64,000 bases of DNA from Aquiflexum lacus. Lineage in GTDB: Bacteria > Bacteroidota > Bacteroidia > Cytophagales > Cyclobacteriaceae. Position 1 is the stretch's first letter, and every line of letters starts with the position of its first letter. The stretch covers positions 155,622-219,621 of the forward strand of contig NZ_JABFHF010000006.1 in the NCBI RefSeq assembly GCF_015476655.1, given 5' to 3'. The position numbers were made by a program, and so were the translations under genes. Shown here piece by piece: positions 1-9,242 of the stretch. The notes under the pieces are model-generated. The model was not told where the DNA came from and did not search any database. It saw only the letters and a program-made list of their open reading frames with translations.

Positions 1-538
1 CAATTGGGTATTTACTGAAAATGGCCATTCCAAATGACCTGCGTTTTGGATTGCCTTGGATGATTTGAAAAGAGTGATTGTAGCCTGTCTCTGTTCCCAA
101 TAACTTCAAGGTATTTCTGGAAGGGGTGGTTAGGTCTTGGTAAAATTCTTGATAACATTTGATATCGGCAGGATTATCCTGAAGCCATTTGATCAGATTT
201 TGTCCCCTCAAAGCCCGATCTCCTCCATTTTTGGAATAAGTAAACATATGGACATTGTAAGTCAAAACAGAAAGCCCTTCTTCCTGCCCTACACTTGGTC
301 TGAATTGAAACGTTACACCGACAAACTTCCAACCAACAATCAGGGCTATCAAGGGTAGTATGAGTAATTTTCTTTTGGCAAACAGTAAGGCTATAAAGAG
401 AAAAGCATTGATAACAAGAAGGATGGGAATAGTGAGTGTGACAACACCCACGTAAGGGAAAAATTCCGGAGAAATATAAACACTGAAAAATAAAGCTAAT
501 GAAACCAAAAAAAAGAAAGAGGTGATAAATCTGACCAT
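1..538 (-). CDS. Endonuclease/exonuclease/phosphatase family membrane protein (C-terminus outside window)
   Basis: The reading frame is open from an ATG at 538 to the left edge, so about 179 N-terminal residues are visible and the rest is missing. Three hydrophobic segments (about residues 4-24, 28-52 and 57-72) are followed by the start of an EEP fold: the LSVLTYNVHMF strand with its metal-site Asn, and the later NPADIKCYQEF strand with the expected Glu. Bacteroidota have many such proteins, with a membrane anchor and an outward-facing phosphodiesterase or nuclease-like domain; the substrate is not known. It lies 94 bases behind the M24 peptidase gene on the same strand and may be cotranscribed with it. 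Confidence 0.8.
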   Translation of the reverse strand, partial: MVRFITSFFFLVSLALFFSVYISPEFFPYVGVVTLTIPILLVINAFLFIALLFAKRKLLILPLIALIVGWKFVGVTFQFRPSVGQEEGLSVLTYNVHMFTYSKNGGDRALRGQNLIKWLQDNPADIKCYQEFYQDLTTPSRNTLKLLGTETGYNHSFQIIQGNPKRRSFGMAIFSKYPI

Positions 539-632
539 TGATATCCGGAGTTTGAAACGAAATTATGTCTTAATCCTACTTATTCCAAATGGTACAGGAT
601 TTAACCTCTTTCTTGTTGATTTTTTGTTTTAT

Positions 633-1970
633 TTATTTTATTAGAATCAATTCTTCTTGAGGAGAAATCAAATACCGGGCCCCATCTTTGGTGACCACAG
701 CGGTTTCTTCAACAGACATCGTTTTTGTCCCACCATCAGGCAGTTTCCAAGCGTGAAAGCCATCAAAAGCGAATAACATCCCTTCCTTCAAAGGTTTCAT
801 AGCAGCAGGTCTCACACTTGGGTCAGGAAGTAATCCACCGCCCAAACTGGGACCAATGTCGTGGGCAACATATCCTACAGGATGTCCGGTGCTCCACATG
901 ACGTATTCAGAACCCCTTTCGGCCATCCAATCTCTCTGAGCTTTATCTACCTGATAACCCAAAACTCCTGGCTTCATTGCTGCCAAGGCTATTCTGTTTC
1001 CACCAATGGAAGATTCAAAATAGAACTGAACCGAATCAGGGGCCTGTGTTTCACCATCTCTCAAGACGTAGGCAAACCTTTGAATATCAGATACCCACAT
1101 ATCCCAAACCCTAACGCCAAAATCCGTTTGGATGACATCACCGGGCATGATTACTTTTTCTGTAGAATGGGAGTGACCTCTATCGGGACCGGAATTAACA
1201 TTAGGATTTTGGTCTGGGGACCATCCGTCTTTTAGTCCATATTCAGCTAATTTGTTTTTGAGAAACGTCGCCACGTCCGCATCGGTGCTTTTGCCGGGTA
1301 CTACTTGTTTGTAGGCTTCATATTGCCATTTTGCTGTCAACTCAGCTGCCTTAGTCATGATTTCCACTTCCGCAGGAAGTTTCACCGATAACCATTCATA
1401 AACAAGGTCATCAGAAGAAACCATGTTTTGGCCGGCAAGTGTATTCTCCAGTGAGATTCTCTGGGTATAGCTAAGGCCGTCTGATAATGCGTTTTCAAAA
1501 GAACTATTGACTGCGATTTTTTTCAAGTTTTTAGAAAGAATAAATGTTGAGGCATCATTGATAGCATTATTTCCTCTTTCAACAGGGATGACCTCATCAT
1601 GAATCTTAAGATCTGCAAGTGCCGTTGCTTCTCCTATTGGAGAAAAAACCACTGATCTGACGTTATCACCTTCCAAATGGAAAAGGAAAAGTGCAGTTCC
1701 ACCGGCATTTTCACCTCCAATATGGTGTGCAATGGGATCGTTGTTGTTTTCCCTACAAATAATTACCCAAGCATCTACGCCTGCTGACTTCATGGCTTCT
1801 GGCAATAGTTTTTGAATCCTTTCTTTTCTTATCTCAGGCCAGGGACTAGGGCCTGAAAAGGGATTATCAAGTTTTTCTGTTTTGACACCTTCCTGCTGGC
1901 AAGAGCAAAATATTAATGTGGTTAACAGCAATATTATTCCTGTTTTTAATTCGTAAAATACGGCTTTCAT
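633..1970 (-). CDS. M24-family (Xaa-Pro aminopeptidase-like) lipoprotein
   Basis: The start at 1970 is chosen because it gives a lipoprotein signal (MKAVFYELKTGIILLL, then FCSC); the same frame is open upstream to 2126 but that extension is not signal-like. The 445-residue product has an N-terminal creatinase-like half and a C-terminal pita-bread domain. Metal-site motifs seen in order are TDFG, VSDIQR, GHPVGYVAHDIGP and VEETAVV. The segment where the family normally has the first Glu ligand (like IEPG) reads FAFDGF, so an Asp stands there. It is probably an envelope-anchored peptidase; activity on Xaa-Pro substrates is family inference and the changed ligand makes it uncertain. Confidence 0.85.
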   Translation of the reverse strand: MKAVFYELKTGIILLLTTLIFCSCQQEGVKTEKLDNPFSGPSPWPEIRKERIQKLLPEAMKSAGVDAWVIICRENNNDPIAHHIGGENAGGTALFLFHLEGDNVRSVVFSPIGEATALADLKIHDEVIPVERGNNAINDASTFILSKNLKKIAVNSSFENALSDGLSYTQRISLENTLAGQNMVSSDDLVYEWLSVKLPAEVEIMTKAAELTAKWQYEAYKQVVPGKSTDADVATFLKNKLAEYGLKDGWSPDQNPNVNSGPDRGHSHSTEKVIMPGDVIQTDFGVRVWDMWVSDIQRFAYVLRDGETQAPDSVQFYFESSIGGNRIALAAMKPGVLGYQVDKAQRDWMAERGSEYVMWSTGHPVGYVAHDIGPSLGGGLLPDPSVRPAAMKPLKEGMLFAFDGFHAWKLPDGGTKTMSVEETAVVTKDGARYLISPQEELILIK

Positions 1971-2190
1971 GTTTGGAGTAATAAATGGTGAATCATAAAA
2001 TAATGCTGAATAAACAATATACGGATCAAAATAAAAAGCCTTTTTTTTTCGTGGATTTATATTTTGGTTTTTCCCCAGTCTCAAAAGATTCATAACCGCT
2101 AGCTTTTGAATCTTCAGAAAAGTCAAAAAAGAAGATTTTGTTTTTGTTGGAAAAAAAATATTTATCTTCGAGTCCGAAAATTACTATTCT

Positions 2191-2766
2191 ATGAAAAAAT
2201 CGAACGTATTAATGTTAGCTGTTTTTGCAGCTGGAACAATGCTTTTGTCAGGATGTGGTGCTGAGAAAAGCACCGAATCTTCTGATTCCGAAGAAATGTC
2301 CATGGAAGAGAAACCTGCCGCTGAAACCCGGGCAAGTCCTCTTAGAACATTGGAGGGAACCGCTGGAAGTTCAAAACTTATGATGCAATATGGTGCCCCT
2401 TCTGTAAAAGGTAGAGTGGTCTGGGGAGATTTGGTGCCTTACAATGAAGTTTGGAGAACTGGTGCAAATGAATCTACATTCGTTGATTTTGAATCAGACG
2501 TAACTGTTGAAGGTCAAACGCTTCCTGCGGGAAGATATTCCTTATTCACCATACCCAAGGCTTCTGGAAAATGGACTGTTATTTTCAATTCGGAATGGGA
2601 TCTTGAACACGGCCATTTTCAATACAAGGAGGAAAACGATGTTTTGCGGGTAGAATCAACTCCTGAGTGGGTAAACGAAAGTCAGGAGCAATTGAGTATT
2701 GCCATCGAATCTCCGGGAATTGTTGTGAGATGGGAGAAATTGAAACTGCCTATAGTCATTCAGTAA
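2191..2766 (+). CDS. DUF2911 family lipoprotein
   Basis: A 191-residue protein with a lipoprotein signal (hydrophobic stretch ending LLSGCG, Cys at about 22), then an acidic Ser/Glu-rich linker and a DUF2911 domain. The typical features of that family are visible: the QYGAPSVKGR start, VWGDLVPYNEVWRTGANE, and LPAGRYSLFTIP. The function of DUF2911 is not known; the proteins are common, exported and often multicopy in Bacteroidota. The gene is divergent from the M24 peptidase gene and ends just before a strong terminator hairpin, so it is probably monocistronic. TATCTTCG at 2163-2170 resembles a Bacteroidota -7 box. Confidence 0.85.
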   Translation: MKKSNVLMLAVFAAGTMLLSGCGAEKSTESSDSEEMSMEEKPAAETRASPLRTLEGTAGSSKLMMQYGAPSVKGRVVWGDLVPYNEVWRTGANESTFVDFESDVTVEGQTLPAGRYSLFTIPKASGKWTVIFNSEWDLEHGHFQYKEENDVLRVESTPEWVNESQEQLSIAIESPGIVVRWEKLKLPIVIQ

Positions 2767-2785
2767 ACAAATTTAAAAAATTAAA

Positions 2786-2826
2786 AAAAAAGAGCCACTT
2801 GATCGATCAAGTGGCTCTTTTTTTTA
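2786..2826 (+). terminator. Rho-independent terminator
   Basis: A perfect 14-bp inverted repeat (arms 2791-2804 and 2805-2818, AGAGCCACTTGATC and its complement) is flanked by an A-run and a T-run. It lies 20 bases after the DUF2911 stop. The T-run follows on the plus strand and the A-run precedes, so it could work in both directions. Confidence 0.9.
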
Positions 2827-2891
2827 AAATTAAACTAGAAAATCATTTTATAAATGCTAATTTCAATGCTGGTTTTTATACCTCTAATTTT

Positions 2892-5315
2892 ATGAGATAT
2901 TTTGGTTTCCTGCTTGCCTTTTCAATCACCCTTGCATTAGGCGTTGCTCTTTCATTACAAATTGGTTCTATACCTCCAATAGGAAAATTATTGGATCCGC
3001 ATCGGGGTTTCTGGCAAAACGCCTATAGTGAAGATCAGCTCAAAGAGGAAGAAATCAATATACCGGGACTGACAGGCACAGTAAAAGTTGTATACGATGA
3101 AAATCTGATACCGCACATTTTTGCGGAAAATGAGGAGGATTTGTATATGGTACAAGGATATGTCACTGCGCAACATAGGTTATGGCAGATGGAATTTCAG
3201 ACTATGGCTGCCGCAGGAAGAGTTTCGGAAATTGTTGGACCTGTAGCTTTGGAGCTGGATAGGATGACCCGAAGGAAAGGTCTCCCTTACAGTGCTGAAA
3301 TTTCAGAGACATATATTCAGAACAATTATCCAGATACATATACTTTATTAGTGGCTTATGCTGAAGGTGTCAATCAATATATCCAAAACCTAAAAGAATC
3401 AAGGCTTCCCATTGAATACAAAATTTTGGATTATAAGCCTGAAAACTGGAATCCCTATAAATCACTGCTGCTGCTAAAGTATATGGCAGATATGTTGGTC
3501 AATGACAGAGACTTGGAATATACCAATCTCAGAAATCAGATCGGCAAAGAAATGATGGATCGATTATATCCGGAATTTCCCGCGGAAAATGATCCTGTGA
3601 TTGAAGCAGAAAGAATTTGGGATTTTGAACCGCTTGAAATAGAAGTTCCTGAAGATATTGTTTATCCTGAGGAAGATATTTTTGTTAAAACCTTACCACA
3701 GCCTGAGGACGGAATAGGTTCAAACAATTGGGCTGTTTCAGGATCAAAAACCAAAAATGGAAACCCCATTTTGGCAAATGATCCGCATCTGAGTTTAAAT
3801 CTTCCTTCTTTATGGTATTCCATGCAGTTGACCTCACCTAGCCACAGTTCAAAAGGAGCAACTTTACCCGGTGCTTTGGGGATTATCTCCGGGTTCAATG
3901 AAGATATTGCATGGGGAGTTACCAATGCCACCAGAGATACAAGAGATTGGTACGCTATTCAGTTTAAAAATGATGAAAGAATAGATTATCTCTACAATGA
4001 TCAGTGGATACCAAGTAATTTCAGATTGGAGGAGATAAAAATAAAAGGAGAACCCAGTTTTATTGACTCAGTAGTTTACACACACCATGGACCTGTGGTA
4101 TATGATAAAAACTTTAGGGCCAATAGGCAGGATGTGAATTTTTCACTCAAGTGGACAGCCCATATGGAGTCCAATGAACAACTTACCTTCTTACTTTTGA
4201 ACAAAGCGAAAAATCATGAAGATTACATTCTTGCTTTGAACAACTACACCTCACCCGCACAAAACTTTGTCTTTGCTTCAAAAAGTGGAGATATAGCCAT
4301 GAAGGTTCAGGGAAGATTTCCATTAAAATGGGAAGGTCAGGGCAAGTTTTTGATGGATGGTAATGACCCTGATTTTGAGTGGAAGGGTTTTATTCCAAAC
4401 GAACACAATCCTTCTACATTAAACCCGTCAAGAGGCTTTGTCTCCTCCGCTAACCAACATTCAACAGATCCGTCATATCCCTATTATATCTTTGACAATA
4501 GTTTTGAACATTACAGAAACAGAAGGATAAACAAAAGGCTTTACGAAATGGAAAATATCACTATTGAAGATATGATGGCGCTTCAATTTGATAATTTCCA
4601 TCTTCATGCCTCAGAAATATTGCCTGTGATGTTGGATTTATTGACCAATGAAAACTCTGAACAACTGGATCTGAAGGCCAAAAAATATTTAAAGCAATTA
4701 CAGGAATGGAATTACTACACTTTTCCCAACCAGGAAGAACCTGCCTTATTTCATACTTGGTGGAAACACTTCTCTGATGGGGTTTGGTCAAAATGGGAGC
4801 AAAGTGAAAAATCCATCGTTCTGCCCAATAAATATGAGACAGGGCGCTTATTGATTAATTTCCCGGATGATGCGCTATTTGACAATCCTGAGACTGAAGT
4901 TATAGAGACTGCCTCGGATATAGTTTGGTCATCTTTCCAAGCTATGTCAGCAGAAATAAATGAATGGGAAGAAGAAAAAGGGGGATATTCATGGGCCAAT
5001 TTCAAGGGAACATCCATTATGCATCTTGTACCAAATTTCAAATCTTTCAGCTACACCAATATTTATACAGGAGGTGGTAGGGGCATATTGAACGCCACCA
5101 GCGAAAGAAGCGGTGCTAGTTGGCGGTTTGTGGTCGAATTGGGGGAAGAAAATAAAGCTTTTGGAATTTATCCAGGAGGTCAATCCGGAAACCCTGGGAG
5201 TAAGTACTATAATAATTTCCTTAAAAAGTGGGCAAATGGAGAGTATGTTAATTTTGATTTGAGGAATGAGAATGGAAATGAAAATGTATTATTTACTACG
5301 ATATTTGAAAATTGA
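2892..5315 (+). CDS. Penicillin acylase family protein (Ntn-hydrolase)
   Basis: The frame is open from 2667, but that part runs through the DUF2911 end and the terminator, so the ATG at 2892 is chosen; it begins with a signal or anchor segment (MRYFGFLLAFSITLALG). The 807-residue length fits the family. An alpha-chain-like N-terminal part is followed by IGSNNWAVSG, where Ser277 would be the new N-terminal nucleophile of the beta chain after self-cleavage. The conserved NDPHL, GFNEDIAWGVTN and GHSGNPGS-like (here GGQSGNPGSKYYNN) segments are present. Such enzymes cleave amide bonds of penicillins, homoserine lactones or other N-acyl compounds in the periplasm; the substrate here cannot be told. 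Confidence 0.9.
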   Translation: MRYFGFLLAFSITLALGVALSLQIGSIPPIGKLLDPHRGFWQNAYSEDQLKEEEINIPGLTGTVKVVYDENLIPHIFAENEEDLYMVQGYVTAQHRLWQMEFQTMAAAGRVSEIVGPVALELDRMTRRKGLPYSAEISETYIQNNYPDTYTLLVAYAEGVNQYIQNLKESRLPIEYKILDYKPENWNPYKSLLLLKYMADMLVNDRDLEYTNLRNQIGKEMMDRLYPEFPAENDPVIEAERIWDFEPLEIEVPEDIVYPEEDIFVKTLPQPEDGIGSNNWAVSGSKTKNGNPILANDPHLSLNLPSLWYSMQLTSPSHSSKGATLPGALGIISGFNEDIAWGVTNATRDTRDWYAIQFKNDERIDYLYNDQWIPSNFRLEEIKIKGEPSFIDSVVYTHHGPVVYDKNFRANRQDVNFSLKWTAHMESNEQLTFLLLNKAKNHEDYILALNNYTSPAQNFVFASKSGDIAMKVQGRFPLKWEGQGKFLMDGNDPDFEWKGFIPNEHNPSTLNPSRGFVSSANQHSTDPSYPYYIFDNSFEHYRNRRINKRLYEMENITIEDMMALQFDNFHLHASEILPVMLDLLTNENSEQLDLKAKKYLKQLQEWNYYTFPNQEEPALFHTWWKHFSDGVWSKWEQSEKSIVLPNKYETGRLLINFPDDALFDNPETEVIETASDIVWSSFQAMSAEINEWEEEKGGYSWANFKGTSIMHLVPNFKSFSYTNIYTGGGRGILNATSERSGASWRFVVELGEENKAFGIYPGGQSGNPGSKYYNNFLKKWANGEYVNFDLRNENGNENVLFTTIFEN

Positions 5316-5318
5316 CTT

Positions 5319-5699
5319 ATGAGTAGGTTTTTCGCATTATTTATATTGACTGCATTGATAGTGTTTTTCATTGGTCCTTATTTTCCATTTTGGGGGATAA
5401 TGATCATTGTAGCATCCCTCGCATACTTGCTTGGGGCCTCTCCAGCAACATCTTTTTTTAGTTCAGGATTATCTTTTGGTTTGGTATGGTTAGCATTATC
5501 GATTTGGATATCTATAGACTCCGGTTCAGAGCTTCCTATTAAAATGGCTGAGTTGATGGGGCTATCAAATGATAATTTGTTATGGTTGGCTACTGGACTG
5601 ATTGGCTTTATGATTGGGGCCTTTAGTGGATTGACCGGTTCTCTTTTCAAAAAAGTATTTGAAAAGCGAGATCAGGGGATTTATAAAAGCCATATGTGA
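5319..5699 (+). CDS. Small membrane protein of unknown function
   Basis: A 126-residue hydrophobic protein that starts 4 bases after the penicillin acylase stop, so the two are surely cotranscribed. Four membrane segments can be seen (about residues 4-20, 23-42, 48-66 and 86-108), with a short basic C-terminal tail. I do not recognise a family with confidence; similar small four-helix proteins behind this acylase occur in Bacteroidota. No catalytic motif is visible. Confidence 0.7.
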   Translation: MSRFFALFILTALIVFFIGPYFPFWGIMIIVASLAYLLGASPATSFFSSGLSFGLVWLALSIWISIDSGSELPIKMAELMGLSNDNLLWLATGLIGFMIGAFSGLTGSLFKKVFEKRDQGIYKSHM

Positions 5700-5801
5700 T
5701 CTAAGAATGTATATTTAAAAAATTGTTTTTAGCTAACTATTTGTATTAATAATACAAAAAATTACCTCTTGAAATATTCTAATTAAAATAACTGAAAATA
5801 T

Positions 5802-5832
5802 TTTGCTTTTATTGGTCATGCGAGTACTTTTG
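5802..5832 (+). promoter_or_regulatory. Bacteroidota-type promoter of the polysaccharide locus regulator
   Basis: A -33 box TTTG at 5802-5805 and a -7 box TACTTTTG at 5825-5832 (TAnnTTTG) are separated by 19 bases, the expected spacing. Transcription would begin near 5838, which supports the ATG at 5859 over the in-frame GTG at 5844 as the start of the regulator. Confidence 0.6.
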
Positions 5833-5858
5833 TTGCTCGTTTTGTGCCTGTCACTTTT

Positions 5859-6365
5859 ATGTTAGATTACTTAATCACATCAAAAACCAGATTAAAATTA
5901 TTGATCAAGTTTTTCAGTAATTCCAAAAATCAAGGACACTTGAGGGGATTGGCTGAGGAATTTGGTGAATCAACAAATGCCATCAGAAAGGAATTGAATA
6001 ACCTAACTGAGGCAGGGTTTTTGTTAAAAGTGGCAGAAAAAAACAGGATTGAATATCAGGCTAACCCAAAACATCCCCTTTTTTCAAATTTGCAGGACCT
6101 TATCCGAAAATACCTGGGCTTTGACAGGCTATTGGAAACGGTGCTTGAAAGGATGGGAGATGTAAATGAGGTGGTGTTGACAGGAGACTATGCCCAAGGC
6201 ATTGACTCGGGGACCATTGAGGTGCTGATCAAAGGAGAGGAACTCAATGGTGATTACCTCGACCATTTGGGAATAAGGATTGAGCAACTGATAGATAGAA
6301 AAGTCATATTCAACATCAACGGCAAGTCCAACGCCGATGAAGAGCTGGTTCTTTTTAAGAAGTAG
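5859..6365 (+). CDS. Winged-helix regulator with degenerate nucleotidyltransferase-like domain
   Basis: A 168-residue protein. Residues 1-80 form an ArsR/MarR-like winged helix (LDYLITSKTRLKLLIKFF, then LRGLAEEFGESTNAIRKELNNLTEAGF as the recognition region). The second half contains VVLTGDYAQGIDSGTIEVLI, which has the shape of the GSxARG...D nucleotidyltransferase core but lacks a clear catalytic pair. Proteins of this pattern often stand at the head of Bacteroidota capsule and exopolysaccharide loci, so it is probably a locus-specific regulator. Start chosen from the promoter position; the in-frame GTG at 5844 would leave almost no leader. No ligand can be named. Confidence 0.8.
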   Translation: MLDYLITSKTRLKLLIKFFSNSKNQGHLRGLAEEFGESTNAIRKELNNLTEAGFLLKVAEKNRIEYQANPKHPLFSNLQDLIRKYLGFDRLLETVLERMGDVNEVVLTGDYAQGIDSGTIEVLIKGEELNGDYLDHLGIRIEQLIDRKVIFNINGKSNADEELVLFKK

Positions 6366-6595
6366 CTTTAATTTTTTTTGGTCTTTACCGCTAAGTCATT
6401 TATCAAAAATGTGACTGAAAGGGCGAAGCTGTAAACGTCAATTTATGCTAAAATTTTATTCCAATAGCTAAATTTGCTCAAATAAGCCTAATTTGCTGGC
6501 TTGCATTATTAAACACAATTCATTGACTCCAATTTTAAGATAAGACTGTACTTACATCGTTCATGTATCTTGCTATCCAAACAAAAAACTCAACC

Positions 6596-9211
6596 ATGAC
6601 CTCTAGTATCAGAGAATCATCAAACCCTATCAAACTATTTTTAGCACTGTTTATACTGCTAATTACGGTTTCTTTAGTCCAAGGCCAATCCCTATCTGAT
6701 ATCCAAAATGTAAAAGTTGACAATCTTACTGATGCTCAGATTGAGCAATTGATCAAGAGGGCCGAGTCATCGGGTATGTCCGAACAGCAACTTGAAGCCA
6801 TGGCGAGAGAAAGAGGCATGCCGGCAACTGAAGTAGCAAAATTGCGGATTAGGATTAATCAAATCAGAAACAAAGGTGGCATACAATCTGAATCCACTAG
6901 TCCCCAAACATCTCAAAGCAGACAGTGGATTCAGGAAGGTGATTTTAGTGATGATATTATCGAAGAAGAGAAACCTTTGACAGAAGAGGAAGAAAAGATA
7001 TTTGGCTATCAATTGTTCAGAAATTCTAAATTGACTTTTTCACCCAACATGAATATCCCAACCCCAAAGAATTATATCTTGGGATCAGGGGATCAGTTGT
7101 TGGTAGATATTTATGGTGCTTCCCAATTTACTTATGATTTAAATATCAATAGTGAAGGAATGGTTTTCATTCCAAATGTAGGACCTATTAATCTTTCAGG
7201 CTTAAGTGTGGAGGCTGCGACAAGCAGGTTAACAAATGCATTGGGGAATATTTATTCAGGCTTAAGAGGCTCATCCCCCAACACCTTTATGCAATTACGG
7301 GTAGGCAATATCCGGTCGATTCAGATTTCAATGGTAGGAGAGGTTTTTGCACCCGGAAATTATACCCTTTCATCATTTGCGAGTGTTTTCAATGCACTTT
7401 ATGCAGCAGGAGGCATCAAGCAAAACGGTTCATTTAGAAATATAAGGGTCTACAGAAACAGCAAAATGGTTGCTGAGATGGATATTTATGATTTCTTGGT
7501 CAATGGTAACCAATCCGCCAACATCAGGTTGGAAGACAGTGATGTGGTATTGATACCTCCGGTAGAGAAAAGGGTAGAGATTTCAGGTCCTGTCAGAAGA
7601 CCCGGATTGTTTGAAATGAAAAGTGACGAAAATCTCGAGGACCTCATTCGATTTGCAGGGGGATTTGCCAGTTCAGCATATCCTGGAGTGGCTACTGTTT
7701 ATAGGACAACCGATCAGGAGTTTAAAGTAGAGAATATAGACAGACAGAATTTTGGTTCTTTTGAGCCGAAGGAAGGTGACAAGTTTATTTTTGGAGAATT
7801 ATTGGACAGGTATGAAAACAGGGTTCAGATTTCAGGAGCATTGATGCGTCCGGGAACTTTTGCCTTGGAACCGGGAATGGGAGTAAAAGATTTGGTGAAT
7901 AGGGCGGAGGGTATAAGAGACGACGCATTTATGAATCGAGCTGCACTATATAGAACAAGACCGGACTTTTCACTGGAAATTGTATCTGTAAATATTGGCG
8001 CCATTTTGAATGGTGAGGAAGAAGACATTGTGCTCCAAAGAGAAGATGTATTGAACATTCCGAGCATTTATGACTTGAGGGAGGAATTCTATGTGATTAT
8101 CAGTGGAGAGGTAAATAAACCCGGTGCATTTGCATTTGGTGAAAACATGAAGGTGGCTGATTTGGTATTGAGAGCAGGCGGTTTTAAAGAATCAGCTACC
8201 TCAGCGCAGATTGAAATTGCCAGAAGGGTCAAGGATGATGTTTCGGGAAAGTTGGCTGAAATTTTCCACATAGATATTGATAGGAATCTTAAAATTACAG
8301 GTGACAATGCAGATATGGTCTTGACCCCATTTGACCATGTCATTGTGCGGAGAAGTCCGGGTTTTCAAAGGGAAAGATTGGTAAGGGTGGAAGGAGAGGT
8401 GTTCTTTCCCGGTGAATATACCATAGCCCATGCCAATGAAAGAATCTCAGATTTACTGAAAAGGTCAGGGGGCTTAAATCAGTTTGCATATCCAAAAGGT
8501 GCCACTTTGATCAGAAGAAATGAGTTTTATTCCAGCCCAAGTGAAAATCAGATAAAATCAACAAATTTGACAGAAGTCAAACAAAATTTACAAAGGATAC
8601 AAAGAGATACGACTGAAGCTGAAAAAATCTTACTTTCCAGAATTGATCAAAAAATCACCCAAAAGGGAGGAGATTTGTCCAATAAACAAGGAGGCTTGCT
8701 AATTGACGATTTTAGAAGAGAGACCATAGAAAGTTTAATTGTTGAGGATAGTGTAGATGGTAAACCTGTTTCCATTAAAACACAAGAAATGATAGGAATT
8801 GATTTGAATGCCATTCTTTCTAATCCTGGGGGAAATAACGATTTGATTATTCAGGAAGGAGATGTACTGAGTATTCCCAAACAATTGCAAACAGTCAGGA
8901 TGAGGGGAGAAGTATTGTTTCCGACCACATCCAGGTACCGGGAAAATGCCGGATTCAAGAGTTATATTTCCAGGGCAGGTGGATTTACCGATCGATCAAG
9001 GAAAAAGCGCTCGTACGTAGTATATGCCAATGGGGATGTCAGGAGGACAAAAAATTTCGTGTTTTTTAAAATTTATCCGACTATTGAACAGGGTTCAGAG
9101 ATCATTGTACCGGCAAAGCCTGATAGAGAACCTATGCCACTTCAAGGTTGGTTAGCCATAGCTACTAGTTTGGCAACACTGGGTTTATTGGTGAATAATA
9201 TTATTCAATAA
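6596..9211 (+). CDS. SLBB-domain polysaccharide export protein (Wza-like)
   Basis: The likely start is the ATG at 6596 (871 residues), because a signal peptide (IKLFLALFILLITVSLVQGQ) follows; an in-frame ATG at 6563 is the alternative. After a Gln-rich linker, a Poly_export domain (YILGSGDQLLVDIYG, about residue 155 on) is followed by six SLBB-like units, each with the pattern G-(E/P)-V-x-x-P-G-x-(Y/F), and a hydrophobic C-terminal helix (LAIATSLATLGLLV). This is the long Bacteroidota form of the outer-membrane polysaccharide channel; Wza itself has about 380 residues. It pairs with the Wzz-like protein 31 bases downstream to export the polymer. Confidence 0.9.
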   Translation: MTSSIRESSNPIKLFLALFILLITVSLVQGQSLSDIQNVKVDNLTDAQIEQLIKRAESSGMSEQQLEAMARERGMPATEVAKLRIRINQIRNKGGIQSESTSPQTSQSRQWIQEGDFSDDIIEEEKPLTEEEEKIFGYQLFRNSKLTFSPNMNIPTPKNYILGSGDQLLVDIYGASQFTYDLNINSEGMVFIPNVGPINLSGLSVEAATSRLTNALGNIYSGLRGSSPNTFMQLRVGNIRSIQISMVGEVFAPGNYTLSSFASVFNALYAAGGIKQNGSFRNIRVYRNSKMVAEMDIYDFLVNGNQSANIRLEDSDVVLIPPVEKRVEISGPVRRPGLFEMKSDENLEDLIRFAGGFASSAYPGVATVYRTTDQEFKVENIDRQNFGSFEPKEGDKFIFGELLDRYENRVQISGALMRPGTFALEPGMGVKDLVNRAEGIRDDAFMNRAALYRTRPDFSLEIVSVNIGAILNGEEEDIVLQREDVLNIPSIYDLREEFYVIISGEVNKPGAFAFGENMKVADLVLRAGGFKESATSAQIEIARRVKDDVSGKLAEIFHIDIDRNLKITGDNADMVLTPFDHVIVRRSPGFQRERLVRVEGEVFFPGEYTIAHANERISDLLKRSGGLNQFAYPKGATLIRRNEFYSSPSENQIKSTNLTEVKQNLQRIQRDTTEAEKILLSRIDQKITQKGGDLSNKQGGLLIDDFRRETIESLIVEDSVDGKPVSIKTQEMIGIDLNAILSNPGGNNDLIIQEGDVLSIPKQLQTVRMRGEVLFPTTSRYRENAGFKSYISRAGGFTDRSRKKRSYVVYANGDVRRTKNFVFFKIYPTIEQGSEIIVPAKPDREPMPLQGWLAIATSLATLGLLVNNIIQ

Positions 9212-9242
9212 TATTTAAATTAATTTTATTTAAAGAGGTTTT

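Noticed and set aside
861..1235. Reading frame on the plus strand inside the M24 peptidase gene
   Set aside because: Shadow of the minus-strand gene; no motif, and the minus-strand product is a clear family member.
2667..2891. N-terminal extension of the penicillin acylase frame
   Set aside because: It overlaps the DUF2911 gene and the terminator, and lacks a signal peptide, while the ATG at 2892 gives one.
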